DNA from: Syntrophaceae bacterium
GTDB lineage: Bacteria > Desulfobacterota > Syntrophia > Syntrophales > UBA5619
DNA: 5,177 bases
Direction: 5' to 3'
NCBI GenBank assembly: GCA_919902745.1
Contig: CAKKRN010000313.1
Location: 7,382 to 12,558 of the forward strand
Shown here: piece by piece, positions 4,117 through 5,177 of the stretch
Layout: each line of letters starts with the position of its first letter
Position numbering within the stretch: position 1 is the stretch's first letter
Made by a program: the position numbers and the translations under genes
Notes under the pieces: model-generated
Seen by the model: only the letters and a program-made list of their open reading frames with translations
The model's database searches: none
Told to the model about the DNA's origin: nothing

Positions 4117-5177
4117 ATGAGAAAACAGGAAATCGATTATATCCTGGGCAAGATGCTCGATTCCAACAAGAACGTGTCGGACCTGAACATCACGGTCGGG
4201 AAATCCTTTCAGGTCGAGAGCTCGGGACAACTGACCGGCGTGGAGATGGACCCGCCCTTTCGGAAGCTGACCCCGTTCCAGACGGAGATCTTCGCGCTCA
4301 ACCTGATCAACCAGGACCGGCGGCTGACGGAGATCCTGCTTTCCCAGGGGTCGTGCGACTCCTCGTACGAGCTCCCGGGCAAGGCCCGCTTCCGCGTGAA
4401 CATCTTCTCCCAGCGGGGGAACTACTCCATCATCCTGCGAAAATTAGAGACCCGGATCCCGACCTTCGCGGACATGAATCTCCCGGAGGCGTTCCACAAG
4501 ATGGCCGAGGAGAAGAACGGGATCATCCTGGTCACCGGCGCCACGGGAAGCGGCAAATCGACGTCGCTCGCCGCGCTCCTCAACGAGATCAACGAACACA
4601 AATCGGTCCACATCGTGACCCTCGAGGACCCGGTCGAATTCTCCCATCCGCACAAGATGGCCACCTTCAACCAGCGGGAGATGGGGAACGACTTCGACAC
4701 CTTCGCGAGCGGGCTGCGCGCCGCGCTCCGCCAGGCGCCGAAGGTCATCCTCGTCGGCGAGATGCGGGACCGGGAAACGGTCGAGATCGGCCTCTCCGCT
4801 GCGGAGACGGGGCATCTCGTCGTGAGCACCCTCCACACGGTTGACGCCGGACAGACGATCAACCGTGTCATCGGCATGTTCTCCTCCGAAGAGGAGACCC
4901 AGATCCGGATCCGGCTCTCCGACACGGTCCGCTGGATTGTCTGCCAGCGCCTGCTGCCCAAGGAGGGGGGCGGGCGCGTCGCGGCCTTTGAAGTGATGGG
5001 GTCCAACCTCCGGGTGAAGGACACGATCCTCCACGGCGAATCGGAGGGAAAGACCTACTACGAGATCATCCAGGCGGGGAAGGCCTTCGGGATGATCACC
5101 TTCGACGACTACATCGTCGAGCTTTTCAGCCAGGGGCTTATCAGCGAGGAGACCGGGAAGGCCTACGCCTCCAACAA
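4117..5177 (+). CDS. Second PilT/PilU-like type IV pilus ATPase (3' end outside window)
   Basis: The reading frame from ATG at 4117 is open to the window edge, giving 353 complete codons; this is near the full family length, so little is missing. It is a second secretion-type ATPase with Walker A GATGSGKST (141-149, Lys147), Asp box TLEDPVE (168-174), NQREMG (185-190), Walker B VILVGEMRD (210-218, Glu215) and His box GHLVVSTLHT (232-241). These show a working nucleotide site. It differs from its neighbour: DLHL is replaced by DLNI, the N-terminal domain after it is poorly conserved (FQVESSGQLTG), and the place of AIRNLIRE reads NLRVKDTI. That pattern fits a PilU-like or accessory PilT paralogue, which in known systems supports PilT-driven retraction and often does not retract alone. 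The tandem pilT arrangement resembles pilT-pilU. The exact orthology (PilU or another PilT copy) cannot be settled here. Confidence 0.9.
   Translation, partial: MRKQEIDYILGKMLDSNKNVSDLNITVGKSFQVESSGQLTGVEMDPPFRKLTPFQTEIFALNLINQDRRLTEILLSQGSCDSSYELPGKARFRVNIFSQRGNYSIILRKLETRIPTFADMNLPEAFHKMAEEKNGIILVTGATGSGKSTSLAALLNEINEHKSVHIVTLEDPVEFSHPHKMATFNQREMGNDFDTFASGLRAALRQAPKVILVGEMRDRETVEIGLSAAETGHLVVSTLHTVDAGQTINRVIGMFSSEEETQIRIRLSDTVRWIVCQRLLPKEGGGRVAAFEVMGSNLRVKDTILHGESEGKTYYEIIQAGKAFGMITFDDYIVELFSQGLISEETGKAYASN

Noticed and set aside
3240..4118. Minus-strand open frame of 292 codons opposite pilT
   Set aside because: It lies wholly within pilT, has Ser/Arg-rich low-complexity composition and no independent support.
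3984..4844. Plus-strand open frame of 286 codons across the end of pilT and the second ATPase
   Set aside because: It is out of frame with two clear ATPase genes, and its Arg/Gly/Pro-rich product matches no fold; it is an artefact of high GC.
4422..5034. Two minus-strand open frames of about 200 codons opposite the second ATPase
   Set aside because: Both are shadows of the ATPase coding strand, without a ribosome binding site or domains.

Overview
The window looks like a piece of a bacterial chromosome or metagenomic contig, probably from a Deltaproteobacterium in the broad sense (Desulfobacterota, possibly Syntrophales-like). That placement is an inference from the style of the PilT proteins, the HigBA-type toxin-antitoxin pair and the small 'cytoplasmic protein' type ORF. 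No marker gene in the window proves it. All convincing genes are on the + strand.

Left part (1-542): a toxin-antitoxin operon. The 3' part of a HigB/RelE-like (phage Gp49 family) toxin overlaps by 4 bases an XRE-type HigA antitoxin. Positions 543-797 hold gene debris: a short direct repeat and the middle of a flavodoxin-fold NADPH-dependent FMN reductase that lacks both ends.

Middle part (798-2976): a loose series of small genes. It starts with a 125-residue protein of unknown function. Next is a 33-codon ORF that has a perfect Shine-Dalgarno sequence but an ATA codon where the start should be. Then come an intact alpha/beta hydrolase with a full catalytic triad, a 10-codon mini-ORF with a strong ribosome binding site, and a SRAP (YedK/HMCES-like) abasic-site shielding protein whose usual active-site His is Tyr. 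After it lie a 20-codon N-terminal remnant resembling a C_GCAxxG_C_C redox protein and an unrecognised 59-codon ORF. Several of these are intact gene starts that stop abruptly, so this stretch seems to be decaying or to have been rearranged repeatedly.

Right part (2998-5177): a near-consensus sigma-70 promoter (TTGACA, 17 bp, TATACT) lies upstream of two tandem type IV pilus ATPase genes. The first is a canonical PilT retraction ATPase. The second is a divergent PilT/PilU-like paralogue that runs off the right edge. Both have an AAGGAGG ribosome binding site 6 bases before the ATG and are 36 bases apart, so they are very likely co-transcribed and act together at the inner-membrane base of a type IV pilus. 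These genes have visibly higher GC and stronger G/C third-position bias than everything to their left.

I see no RNA gene, CRISPR array, complete insertion sequence or convincing intrinsic terminator. I do not see a clear new multi-gene system. The best leads are the His-to-Tyr change in the SRAP active site, the ATA-start mini-gene, the sub-threshold ORFs around the SRAP gene, and the divergent second pilus ATPase.
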